DNA of 64,000 bases from assembly GCA_030123565.1 (NCBI GenBank), contig CP126122.1, positions 1,437,001 through 1,501,000 of the forward strand. Reading direction: 5' to 3'. The position numbers were made by a program, and so were the translations under genes. The notes under the pieces are model-generated. The model was not told where the DNA came from. It did no database searches and worked only from the letters and a program-made list of their open reading frames with translations. The stretch comes from Nitrospira sp. (GTDB taxonomy: Bacteria > Nitrospirota > Nitrospiria > Nitrospirales > Nitrospiraceae). Below are positions 26,518 to 37,273 of this stretch, one piece after another (the first letter of the stretch is position 1; every line of letters begins with the position of its first letter).

Positions 26518-26727
26518 ATGGCTAAGAAGTTCAGGATCGGTGACCATGTAAGCTGGAACTCCGAGGCAGGCCGGGTCTCGGGAACCATCATTGCCATCCA
26601 CAACAAGGATTTTAATTACAAGGGTCATGTCCATCATGCTTCGGAAGCCGATCCTCAATACGAAATCAAAAGCGATAAGACCGATCATGTCGCGGCGCAT
26701 AAGGGCAGCGCCATTGAGCTCGAATAA
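26518..26727 (+). CDS. DUF2945 / HVA1-type small Tudor-like protein
   Basis: 69 residues. The pattern F.IGDHVSWNSEAGRVSGTI, then a central HHASEADPQYEIKSDKT and the closing HKGSAIELE, fits the DUF2945 (hypervirulence-associated Tudor) family. The family is a small SH3-like barrel of unknown function common in bacteria. GAGGAGG lies ten bases upstream. It is the third gene of a likely operon with the Rieske-FAD and DUF488 genes. Confidence 0.85.
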   Translation: MAKKFRIGDHVSWNSEAGRVSGTIIAIHNKDFNYKGHVHHASEADPQYEIKSDKTDHVAAHKGSAIELE

Positions 26728-26730
26728 GTC

Positions 26731-26796
26731 CTGAGCCTGGCAGTTGACAGCGATGGAAATGTGTATGTTGCAGACGAATACAACAACCGAGTTCAT
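26731..26796 (+). pseudogene. NHL-repeat fragment
   Basis: Twenty-two codons reading LSLAVDSDGNVYVADEYNNR, the core of an NHL beta-propeller blade, immediately after the DUF2945 gene, then no further blades. The 26728-27198 interval otherwise holds nothing I recognise. It is most likely debris of a larger NHL protein gene. Confidence 0.6.
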
Positions 26797-27198
26797 GGTC
26801 CGGAAACAAGACATCCGGAAGAAAAACTTCAAAACAACATCTCCCTTATAGGATGGCTTAGCCTCAAACTGCAGGGTGAGTCAGTGGAAAAGAGAATGTC
26901 AGCAAGTTCCGACGCCCGCACGAGATGTCGGCTCAGTCTTACAAGGCTGCTTGTTCTCAGAACGATAAATCGCTTCGAGGTTTTTCGACATTTGAAATCA
27001 AATAATCGAGGATACCGTCTCAATCCGACATCGCGTATGACCACAGAATGGCACAATTCCACAGTTCGCTGAGTCAGGGTCAGGGCTCCTTGCTGAAAGC
27101 GGTCTTTCGTAAGGGAGACAGTCCAACTCAGAGAAGCTCTGAGTCTGGAGCAACCCTGTCGCACGATATCCTGTCCACGGATGAGGAGAAATTTTGTC

Positions 27199-29604
27199 AT
27201 GAATCAACTCGCGACCGATACGCCGCCCGCGATCAAAAAAGATACGTCGCTCACCGCCGATGAACTGCATCTGCTGGATGCCTACTGGCGCGCGTGTAAT
27301 TATCTTTCGCTCGGCATGCTCTACCTGCGCGAGAACCCTCTGCTGCGAGAACCGCTCAGGGTGGCGCACATCAAAAAACGATTGATCGGACATTGGGGTT
27401 CCGCTCCCGGTCAGAATTTTATCTGGGTCCACCTGAACCGGGTGATCACACGCTACGACTTGAACATGATCTACATCGCCGGGCCCGGGCACGGTGCGCC
27501 TGCGATGCTCGCGAACGCGTATCTGGAAGGCACCTATTCCGAGGTGTATCCGGATAAGAGTCAAGATGTCGAAGGGTTGCGCAGGTTCTTCAAGCAGTTT
27601 TCGTTTCCAGGAGGGATCGGCAGCCATGCCACTCCGGAAACGCCCGGTTCCATCCATGAGGGCGGCGAATTAGGCTATAGCCTATCGCACGCGTTCGGGG
27701 CGGCGTTTGATAACCCGGATTTGCTCGTCGCCGCCGTCATCGGGGACGGTGAAGCCGAAACCGGTCCATTGATGGCGTCTCTGCATTCCAACAAATTTCT
27801 GAATCCCGTTCGCGACGGCGCCGTGCTCCCGATTCTTCATCTGAATGGGTACAAGATCGCCAATCCGACCATTTCAGCTCGCATCTCATCAGACGAATTG
27901 CGCAGCATGTTCGCAGGCTTTGGGTGGACTCCCCACCTCGTCGAAGGGGACGACCCGCCGGTCATGCATCGTCAGATGGCGGCGACCGTCGAGATCTGCA
28001 TCAATCAGATCCGCGCCGTTCAGGAAGATGCGCGCCGTCGCGGCAATGCTATGCGGCCGCGCTGGCCCATGATCATCCTCCGTACACCCAAAGGCTGGAC
28101 CGCCCCCAAGGAACTGGACGGGCACAAGTTGGAAGGGTATTGGCGCGCGCACCAGATTCCGATCCCCAACGTCGTCGAGAATCCGACGCACCTCGCGATG
28201 CTCGAAGCCTGGATGCGAAGTTACAAACCGGAAGATCTGTTCGATGAAAAAGGCTCCCTGGTTCTGCAGTTGAAGACGTTGGCTCCGACCGGTCGTCGGC
28301 GGATGAGTGCCAATCCCCACGCGAACGGCGGACTGTTGCGGGTTCCGCTTCGAATTCCGGATTTTCGGATATACGGAGTGACTGTTATCAAACCCGGAGC
28401 TAGCGAAGCTCAATCAACGTTTCTTTTGGGCCAATTTCTGCGCGACGTCATGCGCGACAATATGCACAACTTCCGAGTCTTTGGGCCGGACGAAACGGCG
28501 TCCAACCACCTGCAAGCTATTTACGAGACCACCAAGAAAACCTGGCTGGCGGAATTTAAGCCCGAAGACTCGGATGGTGGCGAGCTCTCGCCGGATGGAC
28601 GCGTCATGGAAATGCTCAGCGAACATACCCTCGAAGGGTGGGCGGAGGGCTACCTGTTGACCGGCCGCCACATGTTCTTCGCTTCCTATGAAGCGTTCCT
28701 TCACATCATCGATTCCATGGTCAATCAGCATGCCAAATGGCTGGAAAAATGTAAAACCGAGGTCAAATGGCGAGCGTCTATCCCATCCTTGAATCTGTTG
28801 ATCACCTCGACCGTCTGGCGTCAGGACCACAATGGCTTCACCCATCAAGACCCGGGGTTCCTTGATGTGGTCACCAACAAGAGTTCGAAGGTGACCCGCA
28901 TCTATCTGCCTCCCGACGCGAACTGCCTGTTGAGCGTGGCGGATCACTGTTTGCGCAGCGTCGATCATGTGAACGTGATCGTGGCGGACAAACAGTTGCA
29001 TCTTCAGTATTTGGACATGGCGGCCTCCGTGAGGCATTGCGAGAAGGGCATTGGGATTTGGCCTTGGGCCAGCACGGATCAAGGCAGCGTGCCGGACGTG
29101 GTGATCGCGACTGCGGGCGATGTGGTCACCATGGAGGCACTGGCCGCGACAGCCATCTTACGCGAGCGTTTCCCGGAGCTGAAGATTCGGTTCATCAACG
29201 TGGTCGATCTGTTCAAACTCGAGCCGGCCACGGACCACCCACATGGATTGACGGACCGCGACTTCGACGGCCTGTTTACAACGGACAAGCCCGTCATCTT
29301 CAATTTTCACGGATACCCGCCGCTGATTCACAAGCTGGCCTACCGGGCCAACCACGACCTCTGGCACGTTCACGGCTACAACGAAAAAGGGAGTATCGAC
29401 ACGCCGCTCGCGCTGGCCATCCTCAACGAGGTGGACCGATTCAGTTTGGCGATCGACGTCATCGATCGAGTCCCGCGGCTACAAGAGTCCGGAGCTCACG
29501 TCAAGAACTGGCTCCAGGATCAGATCCTGGAGCATCTCGCATATGTCCACGAACAAGGCATCGATCCTCCGGAGATCCGAAACTGGAAATGGCCATACAC
29601 GTAA
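27199..29604 (+). CDS. xfp: phosphoketolase (xylulose-5-P/fructose-6-P)
   Basis: 801 residues, normal for the family. It cleaves xylulose-5-P to glyceraldehyde-3-P plus acetyl-P, and often fructose-6-P to erythrose-4-P plus acetyl-P. Signatures: [63 protein letters not shown] and the ThDP motif GDGEAETGP, and [14 protein letters not shown] at 27182-27187 supports the ATG at 27199. It heads a co-directional run with transketolase 50 bases downstream. Together with acetate kinase at 39357 it would give substrate-level ATP from sugar phosphates. Whether it prefers xylulose-5-P or also uses fructose-6-P is not decidable here. Confidence 0.96.
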   Translation: MNQLATDTPPAIKKDTSLTADELHLLDAYWRACNYLSLGMLYLRENPLLREPLRVAHIKKRLIGHWGSAPGQNFIWVHLNRVITRYDLNMIYIAGPGHGAPAMLANAYLEGTYSEVYPDKSQDVEGLRRFFKQFSFPGGIGSHATPETPGSIHEGGELGYSLSHAFGAAFDNPDLLVAAVIGDGEAETGPLMASLHSNKFLNPVRDGAVLPILHLNGYKIANPTISARISSDELRSMFAGFGWTPHLVEGDDPPVMHRQMAATVEICINQIRAVQEDARRRGNAMRPRWPMIILRTPKGWTAPKELDGHKLEGYWRAHQIPIPNVVENPTHLAMLEAWMRSYKPEDLFDEKGSLVLQLKTLAPTGRRRMSANPHANGGLLRVPLRIPDFRIYGVTVIKPGASEAQSTFLLGQFLRDVMRDNMHNFRVFGPDETASNHLQAIYETTKKTWLAEFKPEDSDGGELSPDGRVMEMLSEHTLEGWAEGYLLTGRHMFFASYEAFLHIIDSMVNQHAKWLEKCKTEVKWRASIPSLNLLITSTVWRQDHNGFTHQDPGFLDVVTNKSSKVTRIYLPPDANCLLSVADHCLRSVDHVNVIVADKQLHLQYLDMAASVRHCEKGIGIWPWASTDQGSVPDVVIATAGDVVTMEALAATAILRERFPELKIRFINVVDLFKLEPATDHPHGLTDRDFDGLFTTDKPVIFNFHGYPPLIHKLAYRANHDLWHVHGYNEKGSIDTPLALAILNEVDRFSLAIDVIDRVPRLQESGAHVKNWLQDQILEHLAYVHEQGIDPPEIRNWKWPYT

Positions 29605-29654
29605 GAAAGCGCCGCGATCGCACAGATTCTTTTCATACCGAAAGGAGTGGACTC

Positions 29655-31550
29655 ATGACTGTCACAACACCGGAACAGACGACGTTGGACATCCTGCAGG
29701 ACAAGGCGACGCGCTTGCGGATCGACAGCGTCCGATCGACGACCGCAGCCGGCAGCGGACACCCGACGAGCTGCGCCTCGGCGGCGGAGATCATGTCCGT
29801 GCTGTTCTATTCCGTGCTGCGATATGATCCCCGCGATCCGCACAACCGTGACAGCGATGTCTTCGTGCTCTCGAAGGGCCACGCCGCGCCGATCCTCTAT
29901 GCGGCTTGGGCGGAAGCCGGAGCCTTTCCGCGCGAGAAACTGCTGACGTTGCGCCAAATCGACTCCGATCTGGAAGGCCACCCCACCCCTCAGCTGCCGT
30001 TTATCGATGTCGCGACCGGTTCGCTGGGTCAGGGATTATCGGTCTCTCTGGGTATCGCCCTCCATGCGAAACGATTCGGGCCATCCGACCAACGGGTGTA
30101 TGTGTTGATGGGCGACGGCGAATCGGCCGAAGGCTCGGTCTGGGAGGCCGCGCAATGGGCCACTCTCCACGACCTGAGCAATCTCTGCGCGACCATCGAT
30201 ATCAATCGTCTGGGTCAGAGCCAGCCGACCATGCTGCAACGCCATCTGGACATCTACAAGGCTCGCTGGGAGGCCTTCGGCTGGCAGGCGTTGTCCGTGG
30301 ATGGGCACAGTATTCCCGATCTGCAGGCGGCTTACGAAACCGCTCGTCTGACCACCGATCGTCCAACGATTGTGTTGGCGAGGACGATCAAGGGCAAAGG
30401 ATTTGTAGACATCGAGGATCGTGAACACTGGCATGGCAAGGCCCTGGATCACGATACCGCAGCGAAGGTCGTCGTCGATCTGAAACAGCAGCTTACGGGC
30501 GCCGGCACAGAATGGGTGCCGCATCTGCCTCCGGCTCGGCCCGTCTCCACAACCATCATGAGGGACAGTCGCGTCGAGCCGGCAGAGAAGTCGCCGTATG
30601 TCATCGGAAGCAAGGAAGTTGCCACGAGAAAAGGCTTTGCCGACAGTTTGGCAGCGTTGGCGCGCACCGATCCTCGCATTGTGGTGCTCGACGGTGACGT
30701 CAAGAACTCCACCTACACCGAAGAATTCGAGAAGGTTGCGCCGGACCGCTTCTTTCAGGGATACATTGCGGAACAGAACATCGTGGGAATGACCATGGGA
30801 TTGGCGGCGCGAGGCAAGGTGCCCGTCGCGGCCCTCTTTGCTTGCTTCGTCACCCGGGCCTACGATTTCATCCGCTTGGCCGCCATCAGCAAGCTCAATA
30901 TCAAGCTGGTCGGCACGCACGCCGGTCTGTCCATCGGGGAGGATGGGCCCACCCAGATGGGGCTCGAAGATCTGGCCATGACGTGCGCGGAGCCGACCTT
31001 CACAGTGCTCTATCCCGCCGATGCCACCAGCGCCTGGCAAGCCACCAGGCTGATCGCGGAGCACTCCGGTCCCTGCTATCTCCGGCTGGGACGACCGAAC
31101 TCGCCGATTCTCTACGGGCCGGACGAACGATTTGCGATCGGTCAATGCAAAGTGCTCCGAAAGAGCGGCCAGGACCAGGCACTCGTCATTGCCGGCGGGA
31201 TCACGGTCTTTGAAGCGTTGGCCGCATACGACCAACTTCAACACGAGGGCATTTCCATCCGCGTCATCGATCTGTTCAGCGTACGACCGATCGATCGAGA
31301 CGAGCTGATCGCCTCCGCTCGCGCCACGGGCGGGATCATCATCACGGTCGAAGATCACTATGAGCATGGAGGACTCGGCGATGCCGTGCTCTCGGCCCTC
31401 GCGGGAGAACGCATCCAGGCGTATAAGTTGGCCGTGCGTGACATTCCCCACAGCGGACAACCCAAGGAGCTGATCGAGAAGTTCGGCATTTCTGCTGGAC
31501 TCGTCGTGACCACGGTCAAGTCCGCCTTACGGTCGCCCGCATGCTTGTGA
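29655..31550 (+). CDS. tkt: transketolase
   Basis: 631 residues, thiamine-diphosphate enzyme exchanging two-carbon units between sugar phosphates. The AAAGGAG at 29641 supports the ATG at 29655. Seen in order: N-terminal ThDP half with AGSGHPTSCASAAEIMSVL, LSKGHAAPILYAAWAE, GSLGQGLSVSLGIA and GDGESAEGSVWEAA; pyrimidine half with RKGFADSLAALA and THAGLSIGEDGPTQMGLEDLA; C-terminal domain. It lies between phosphoketolase and rpiB. Confidence 0.96.
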   Translation: MTVTTPEQTTLDILQDKATRLRIDSVRSTTAAGSGHPTSCASAAEIMSVLFYSVLRYDPRDPHNRDSDVFVLSKGHAAPILYAAWAEAGAFPREKLLTLRQIDSDLEGHPTPQLPFIDVATGSLGQGLSVSLGIALHAKRFGPSDQRVYVLMGDGESAEGSVWEAAQWATLHDLSNLCATIDINRLGQSQPTMLQRHLDIYKARWEAFGWQALSVDGHSIPDLQAAYETARLTTDRPTIVLARTIKGKGFVDIEDREHWHGKALDHDTAAKVVVDLKQQLTGAGTEWVPHLPPARPVSTTIMRDSRVEPAEKSPYVIGSKEVATRKGFADSLAALARTDPRIVVLDGDVKNSTYTEEFEKVAPDRFFQGYIAEQNIVGMTMGLAARGKVPVAALFACFVTRAYDFIRLAAISKLNIKLVGTHAGLSIGEDGPTQMGLEDLAMTCAEPTFTVLYPADATSAWQATRLIAEHSGPCYLRLGRPNSPILYGPDERFAIGQCKVLRKSGQDQALVIAGGITVFEALAAYDQLQHEGISIRVIDLFSVRPIDRDELIASARATGGIIITVEDHYEHGGLGDAVLSALAGERIQAYKLAVRDIPHSGQPKELIEKFGISAGLVVTTVKSALRSPACL

Positions 31551-31584
31551 GCATCCGATGAGGTCGCAGGAAAGGGAGCATGAG

Positions 31585-31644
31585 ATGATCACACTGAATC
31601 GCGTCTATGCCCCTGTGACGTAGGCTGATGGTGTGCGCGTTCGA
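31585..31644 (+). pseudogene. DUF488 (YeaO-type) N-terminal remnant
   Basis: From an ATG preceded by AAAGGGAG the translation reads MITLNRVYAPVT, stop, ADGVRVR. This is the start of the YeaO-type DUF488 protein (compare LKRVYEPVSPDDGVRI at 26133) with a TAG at 31621 and then loss of similarity. It sits in the 170-base gap between tkt and rpiB. Confidence 0.7.
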
Positions 31645-31721
31645 AACGGAGCCGAGTCATTAATGAGCGACAGCTACGCAAGGTGTCTGCGCATGAGCGC
31701 AGGCCGTGCAGAAACGGACCT

Positions 31722-32210
31722 ATGACTGATCCATCGTCGGAGTTGCCACGGACGCTCACCCGTATTGGGGTCGCCTCCGACCATGGCGGGTTCGAGTTGA
31801 AACGCTACCTGGTCGAGATGTTGGAGGCGGCGGGCTACGGCGTGATGGACTTCGGCGATCGCCATCTGACCCCGGACGATGATTATCCAGACTTTGTTAT
31901 TCCCATGGCTCGCGCCGTCGTTCGCGGAAAGGTGGATCGCGGCGTGGCCATCTGCGGCAACGGGGTGGGAGCGTGCGTGGCCGCCAACAAGGTGCCGGGC
32001 GTGCGAGCGTGCCTGATCCATGACATGTTTTCTGCACACCAAGGCGTCGAAGACGATGACCTGAACATTATCTGCTTGGGCGGCCTCGTGGTCGGTCGTG
32101 CGCTCGCATGGGAACTGGTCAAGACATTTCTCGCAGGGCGATTTCGTGACGGGGAGCGTTATCGCCGCCGCTTGGCGAAAGTGGCAGAACTGGAAAGCAA
32201 GGAGGCATGA
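31722..32210 (+). CDS. rpiB: ribose-5-phosphate isomerase B
   Basis: 162 residues of the RpiB/LacA fold, interconverting ribose-5-P and ribulose-5-P. Motifs: RIGVASDHGGFELKRYL near the N-terminus, the catalytic Cys in VAICGNGVGACVAANKV, HDMFSAHQGVEDDDLNIICLGG. The ATG at 31722 fits the family start. A classical CGTGIG is CGNGVG here, a mild variation. The stop precedes the next ATG by two bases. Confidence 0.93.
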   Translation: MTDPSSELPRTLTRIGVASDHGGFELKRYLVEMLEAAGYGVMDFGDRHLTPDDDYPDFVIPMARAVVRGKVDRGVAICGNGVGACVAANKVPGVRACLIHDMFSAHQGVEDDDLNIICLGGLVVGRALAWELVKTFLAGRFRDGERYRRRLAKVAELESKEA

Positions 32211-32212
32211 GT

Positions 32213-33403
32213 ATGAAGACCAATCGTTTGAAGAAATTAGGAACGTTCGGTCAGTCCATCTGGTTAGACTACATCCGACGCGATCTGATCGCCGGTGGAC
32301 AACTTCGACGTCTGATTGACGAGGATGGCCTACGGGGAATGACCTCGAATCCCTCCATCTTTGAGAAGGCGATTGTAGAGAGCCATGAGTATGACGATGA
32401 CATTCGAGCCATGGCTCTTGAGGGAAAAGAAGTGATCACCATCTACGAAGCCCTCAGTCAACACGACGTGCAATGCGCCGCCGACGAGTTCCGGCCGCTG
32501 TATGACAAGACCGATGGCCGCGATGGATATGTCAGTTTAGAAGTGAATCCCCATCTGGCGCACGACGCCAAAGGCACAATAGAAGAAGGCCGCCGATTAT
32601 GGGGAATCTTGGACCGACCCAATGTTTTCATCAAGGTCCCTGCCACGACCGCGGGACTATCTGCCATTCAGGAACTCACCAGTGACGGCATCAACGTCAA
32701 CGTAACCCTGCTCTTTGGGTTGCCGCGGTATCGACAAGTGGCGGACGCATACCTCACCGGCCTCGCCGCGCGGCTCGCGCATGGGAAGCCCGTGAACCAT
32801 GTGGTCTCGGTGGCCAGTTTCTTTGTGAGCCGTATCGATAGTTTGGTGGATCCGCTATTGGCGAAAATCATCGCGCAAGGCGGCGAAAAGGCAAATCTCG
32901 CGAAGACGCTGCGCGGGCAAGCGGCCATCGCCAGCGCGAAGGTCGCCTATCAGATCTACAAGGAGATCGTCGGCAGCGAGCGCTTTAAGACATTGGCAGA
33001 CCAAGGGGCTCGCGTCCAGCGTCTGCTGTGGGCCAGCACAAGCACCAAGAATCCCAACGACAGCGACGTGAAATATATAGAGGCGCTCATCGGACCAGAC
33101 ACGGTCAACACCGTGCCGCTCAACACCCTCGACGCGTACCGCGATCACGGCGATCCGAACGTCCGCCTCACCCAAGATGTCGAAAAAGCCCGATTGCTCT
33201 TGGAGCAATTGTCAGAAGTGGGCATCAGCATCGACCAGGTGACGCAGCAACTGGAAGATGACGGTGTCGCGAAATTCAACAAACCTTTCGACCAATTAAT
33301 GGAAACCTTGGCGCAGGAGTTTACCGCCGCGAAACGAGCGCCTGCCGACCCTCAGGCTGGTCAAGCGGTCTCGAAATCACAACAGGCGCTGAAAGCGTCG
33401 TAA
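32213..33403 (+). CDS. tal: transaldolase
   Basis: 396 residues, the long transaldolase type (about 370-390 residues). AAGGAGG at 32199-32205 points to the ATG at 32213 and not to the one at 32207. Schiff-base lysine is in VFIKVPATTAGLS, and the block ASTSTKNPNDSDVKYIEALIGPDTVN is conserved. The domain is plainly paralogous to the first half of the Tal-Pgi fusion at 18833. It moves a dihydroxyacetone unit in the non-oxidative pentose pathway. The C-terminus carries a short Ala/Lys/Gln-rich tail. Confidence 0.95.
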   Translation: MKTNRLKKLGTFGQSIWLDYIRRDLIAGGQLRRLIDEDGLRGMTSNPSIFEKAIVESHEYDDDIRAMALEGKEVITIYEALSQHDVQCAADEFRPLYDKTDGRDGYVSLEVNPHLAHDAKGTIEEGRRLWGILDRPNVFIKVPATTAGLSAIQELTSDGINVNVTLLFGLPRYRQVADAYLTGLAARLAHGKPVNHVVSVASFFVSRIDSLVDPLLAKIIAQGGEKANLAKTLRGQAAIASAKVAYQIYKEIVGSERFKTLADQGARVQRLLWASTSTKNPNDSDVKYIEALIGPDTVNTVPLNTLDAYRDHGDPNVRLTQDVEKARLLLEQLSEVGISIDQVTQQLEDDGVAKFNKPFDQLMETLAQEFTAAKRAPADPQAGQAVSKSQQALKAS

Positions 33404-33454
33404 GAGGTCCGGTACAGTATGGATCAGTGAGCCACAAACCGAAGGGGAATCAGC

Positions 33455-35092
33455 ATGACGGCTATCGCACCAGTCGCCACACACGCGGCGTGGAAGGCCC
33501 TCGAAGCCCATTACTCAAAAATTCGTGATCTCCATCTCCGGACCCTCTTCGCGGACGACCCCACGCGCGTGGAGCGCATGACGCTTGAGGCCATCGGCAT
33601 CTACATCGACTACTCGAAGAACCGCATCACCGACGAGACACTCGCGCTCTTGGTGCGGTTGGCGGAAGAGTCCGGCCTACGGGATCGCATCGATGCCATG
33701 TTTCGGGGTGACAAGATCAACGTCACGGAGAAGCGGGCCGTTTTGCACGTGGCCTTGCGCGCTCCCCAAAACCACTCCATCATCGTGGACGGCGAAAACG
33801 TGGTCCCTCAGGTCCATGCTGTGCTTAAGAAAATGGCGGACTTCTCCAATCGGCTGCGCAGCGGACAGTGGAAAGGGCACACAGGTAAGCCGATCCGCAA
33901 CGTCGTCAATATCGGCATTGGAGGGTCTGACCTGGGGCCGGTGATGGCATATGAGGCATTGCGGCACTACAGCCAACGTGATCTAAATTTTCGCTTCGTC
34001 TCCAACATCGACGGGACCGACTTCGTCGAGGCCACGCGCGATCTCAACGCCGAGGAAACCTTGTTCATCGTCTCGTCGAAGACCTTCACGACATTGGAGA
34101 CGATGACCAACGCGCACACGGCTCGCGATTGGGCTCTCAAGACGTTGAAACAACCGGGGGCTGTGGCCAAGCACTTTGTCGCGGTCTCGACCAACGCGAA
34201 GGAGGTCGCGAAGTTCGGCATCGACACCGCGAATATGTTCGAGTTTTGGGATTGGGTCGGCGGGCGCTACTCGATGGACTCCGCGATCGGGCTCTCGACG
34301 ATGATCGCCATCGGCCCTGAACAATTCGATGCTATGCTCGGCGGATTTCATCAAATGGACGAACATTTCCGAACCGCCTCGTTCGAGCGCAACGTGCCGG
34401 TGCTCATGGGTCTGTTGACCCTCTGGTACAACAACTTTTTCGACACGCAGACTACAGCGGTTCTCCCCTATGACCATTATCTGAAGCGTTTTCCGGCGTA
34501 CCTTCAGCAATTGACGATGGAAAGCAACGGCAAACACGTCACGCTTGATGGGGCGGAGGTCGGCTACCAAACCGGGCCAATCTATTGGGGGGAGCCGGGA
34601 ACCAATGGCCAACATTCCTTCTACCAACTGATCCATCAGGGGACGAGGCTCATCCCTTGTGACTTCATCGCGTTTATAAAGACGCTCAACCCCATCGGCC
34701 GTCATCATGACCTGCTTATGGCGAATGTCTTCGCCCAGACCGAAGCACTGGCCTTCGGCAAGACACCCAAGGAAGTCAAGGCGGAAGGCACCCCAGATTG
34801 GCTCCTGCCTCACCGGGTGTTCGAGGGCAACCGTCCATCCAACACGATCCTCGCCGAGCGTCTTACACCGGAGACGCTCGGCAAACTTATCGCGCTATAT
34901 GAACATTCAGTGTTTACTCAGGGCGCGATCTGGCAGATCAACTCGTTCGATCAGTGGGGCGTCGAATTGGGCAAAGTGCTAGCTCAGCGCATCATTCCGG
35001 AACTCGAGAGCAAGACAGATCCCACGCTCAGCCATGATAGTTCCAGCAACAAGCTGATTCGTCATTACAGGAAACTGAAGGATGCATCATGA
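33455..35092 (+). CDS. pgi: glucose-6-phosphate isomerase
   Basis: 545 residues, classical Pgi. Signature blocks: [61 protein letters not shown], the catalytic region [12 protein letters not shown], and the C-terminal SIS block [19 protein letters not shown]. It interconverts glucose-6-P and fructose-6-P, the branch point to Zwf. It overlaps fda by four bases (ATGA). This is a different Pgi lineage from the one fused to transaldolase at 18833. Confidence 0.97.
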   Translation: MTAIAPVATHAAWKALEAHYSKIRDLHLRTLFADDPTRVERMTLEAIGIYIDYSKNRITDETLALLVRLAEESGLRDRIDAMFRGDKINVTEKRAVLHVALRAPQNHSIIVDGENVVPQVHAVLKKMADFSNRLRSGQWKGHTGKPIRNVVNIGIGGSDLGPVMAYEALRHYSQRDLNFRFVSNIDGTDFVEATRDLNAEETLFIVSSKTFTTLETMTNAHTARDWALKTLKQPGAVAKHFVAVSTNAKEVAKFGIDTANMFEFWDWVGGRYSMDSAIGLSTMIAIGPEQFDAMLGGFHQMDEHFRTASFERNVPVLMGLLTLWYNNFFDTQTTAVLPYDHYLKRFPAYLQQLTMESNGKHVTLDGAEVGYQTGPIYWGEPGTNGQHSFYQLIHQGTRLIPCDFIAFIKTLNPIGRHHDLLMANVFAQTEALAFGKTPKEVKAEGTPDWLLPHRVFEGNRPSNTILAERLTPETLGKLIALYEHSVFTQGAIWQINSFDQWGVELGKVLAQRIIPELESKTDPTLSHDSSSNKLIRHYRKLKDAS

Positions 35093-35988
35093 AACCTCTC
35101 GGCTTTGACGAACAACGACAGAAGATGAAGGCACACCCCGGCTTCATTGCGGCGCTGGATCAAAGCGGTGGCAGCACGCCCGATGCGCTGCGTCTTTACG
35201 GAATCAACGACGGTGCGTGGTCCAACGATGAAGAGATGTTTGCGATCGTGCATCAGATGCGCACGCGCATCATGACCAGCCCCAGCTTCACCGGCAAGCG
35301 GATTATTGCCGCCATCCTGTTCGAGGACACCATGGACAGGGACATCGAGAAGCGGCCTGCCGTGGACTACCTTTGGAACGTGAAACGGATTGTGCCTTTT
35401 CTGAAAGTGGATAAAGGCCTTGCAACTGAGAAGGACGGGGTCCAGTTGATGAAGCCGATACCCTCGCTTGCTGCGCTGCTCGATAAGGCCAAAGCAAAGG
35501 GCATCTTTGGAACCAAGATGCGTTCGTTCATCAAGCAAGCCAATGCAGCCGGCATCACGGGCATCGTGAGTCAGCAGTTCGAGATCGCCGCGCAGATCCT
35601 TGCCGCTGGCCTCTTGCCGATCATCGAGCCAGAGGTTGACATTCACTGCCCAGAAAAGGTCAAAGCCGAGGTGATGCTCAAGGCGGCCATTTTCGAGAAA
35701 CTCATGGAACTGCCGACTGGGCAGTTGGTCATGCTGAAGCTCTCGCTACCTGAGCAAGACGACTTCTACGCAGACTGCGTCAGACATCCCAATGTCTTGA
35801 GGGTGGTTGCGTTGTCGGGCGGTTATGGGTTGGAAGAAGCCAACCACCGCCTGCGCAGGAATCACGGCATCGTGGCGAGCTTTTCGCGGGCGCTCGTCGA
35901 AGGGCTATTGGTCCAGCAATCCGATGCTGAGTTCAACGCCCAGCTGGATCGATCTATTCAGCGTATCTTTGAGGCGTCCAACACCTAA
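35089..35988 (+). CDS. fda: fructose-bisphosphate aldolase class I (Fda type)
   Basis: 299 residues, matching the small bacterial class I aldolase family ([48 protein letters not shown]). The Schiff-base lysine is in [13 protein letters not shown]. It joins dihydroxyacetone-P and glyceraldehyde-3-P, or cleaves fructose-1,6-bisP. It is translationally coupled to pgi. Neither phosphofructokinase nor fructose bisphosphatase is in the window, so direction of flux is undetermined. Confidence 0.95.
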   Translation: MKPLGFDEQRQKMKAHPGFIAALDQSGGSTPDALRLYGINDGAWSNDEEMFAIVHQMRTRIMTSPSFTGKRIIAAILFEDTMDRDIEKRPAVDYLWNVKRIVPFLKVDKGLATEKDGVQLMKPIPSLAALLDKAKAKGIFGTKMRSFIKQANAAGITGIVSQQFEIAAQILAAGLLPIIEPEVDIHCPEKVKAEVMLKAAIFEKLMELPTGQLVMLKLSLPEQDDFYADCVRHPNVLRVVALSGGYGLEEANHRLRRNHGIVASFSRALVEGLLVQQSDAEFNAQLDRSIQRIFEASNT

Positions 35989-36080
35989 GCAAGCCATGAT
36001 CGCAAAATCGCATGGAAATCGGATGACGGAGTCGGACCACGCTAACGATCCGAGAATTGTGACCAAGAGGGATTTGGGAT

Positions 36081-36775
36081 ATGGACAAGGGTCTCGTGAA
36101 ACTTGCTCCTTCTATCCTCTCCGCTGACTTCGCCCATCTGGGCCAGCAGGTGACTGAGGCGGAGCAGGCCGGAGCCGACCGCATCCACATCGACGTAATG
36201 GACGGACACTTCGTGCCCAACCTCTCGATGGGACTGTCGGTTGTCCAATCACTTCGCCGGGTGACGCGCCTGCCTCTGGAGATTCACCTGATGATCCCGG
36301 CCCTGGACCTGTTCTTAGACGAGTTCGCGGAGGCCGGCTCGGATTCCTTCCTTGTTCACTGGGAAGGCAACGTCAATATGCACCACACAGTCCAACACAT
36401 CAAGATACTGAGTAAACGTGCCGGAGTGGTCATCAACCCGGCGACCCCTGCGGCAGTACTGGACGAAATTCTTCAGGACATCGATCAAGTGCCGGTCATG
36501 ACGGTCAACCCGGGCTTTGGACACCAGCAGTTCATCCACACGACACTGCCAAGATATGGCGTGTGCGCGGGATGATTGATGAGCGCAAGCAAAGCTGCGA
36601 CGTGGAGGTGGACGGAAGCATCAATGCGGAAACTGCTCCGTTGGCGGTTGCCGCGGGAGCTCACGTTCTCGTGGCCGGCACAGCGATTTTCAATGAAAGC
36701 GAAACCGTGGCTGCAGCGATGGACCGGCTGCGAGCCGACATCCAGTTGTGGCAACAACTTCAACCAGTCGAGTGA
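36081..36775 (+). pseudogene. rpe: ribulose-phosphate 3-epimerase with a single-base frameshift
   Basis: The start is a normal Rpe: LAPSILSADFAHLGQQV, IHIDVMDGHFVPNLSMG, LEIHLMI, VMTVNPGFGHQQFIHTTLP. At 36549-36551 the frame is lost and a stop appears at 36573. The +2 frame continues the family sequence: KIWRVRGMIDERKQSCDVEV, then DGSINAETAPLAVAAGAHVLVAGTAIF. One missing C in a CTGCC(C)AAG run explains it. The catalytic aspartate of the second half (VDGSI) is outside the first frame. Either the gene is broken or the base was missed in sequencing. All neighbours are intact, so an error is quite possible. Confidence 0.9.
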
Positions 36776-36794
36776 CGACATCTGTAAAGAGGTG

Positions 36795-37273
36795 ATCTAT
36801 GCAGCTTGGAATGATCGGTCTGGGGCGGATGGGAGCGAACATGGTGCGGCGGCTGCTGAAAGGCGGCCAGCAGTGCGTGGTCTTCGATCGGTCGCCGAAT
36901 GCGGTGCAGGAGTTGGTCAAGGAAAACGCCGTGGGGGTTGCTTCGCTCCCGGATCTTGCGAAGAAACTCGAAAAGCCTCGCGCGGTCTGGTTGATGGTCC
37001 CGGCGGCTGGTGTGGACCACACCATCGCCGACCTTTTACCTCATCTTGAGCCGGGGGATATCCTCATCGACGGCGGCAACTCCTACTACGTCGACGACCT
37101 CCGACGCGCCAAGGAACTCCTGCCGAAGCGGATCCACTACGTCGATGTGGGGACCAGCGGTGGTGTCTGGGGGCTGGAGCGCGGCTACTGCATGATGATC
37201 GGGGGCGAGGAACCGGTCGTCAAGCACCTGGATCCGATCTTTGCGAGGCTGGCGCCAGGGCGTGACGCGGCGC
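36795..37273 (+). repeat. near-identical 479-bp repeat, copy 1 (5' half of gnd)
   Basis: Matches 45751-46229 with a constant offset of 8956 and no indels. By eye I find only two substitutions (the third codon CTT/TTT, and CCA/CCG near the end). Confidence 0.92.

Noticed and set aside
30036-31460. 474-codon minus-strand open frame inside transketolase
   Set aside because: Antisense of a conserved gene in high-G+C DNA; no start signal or family match.
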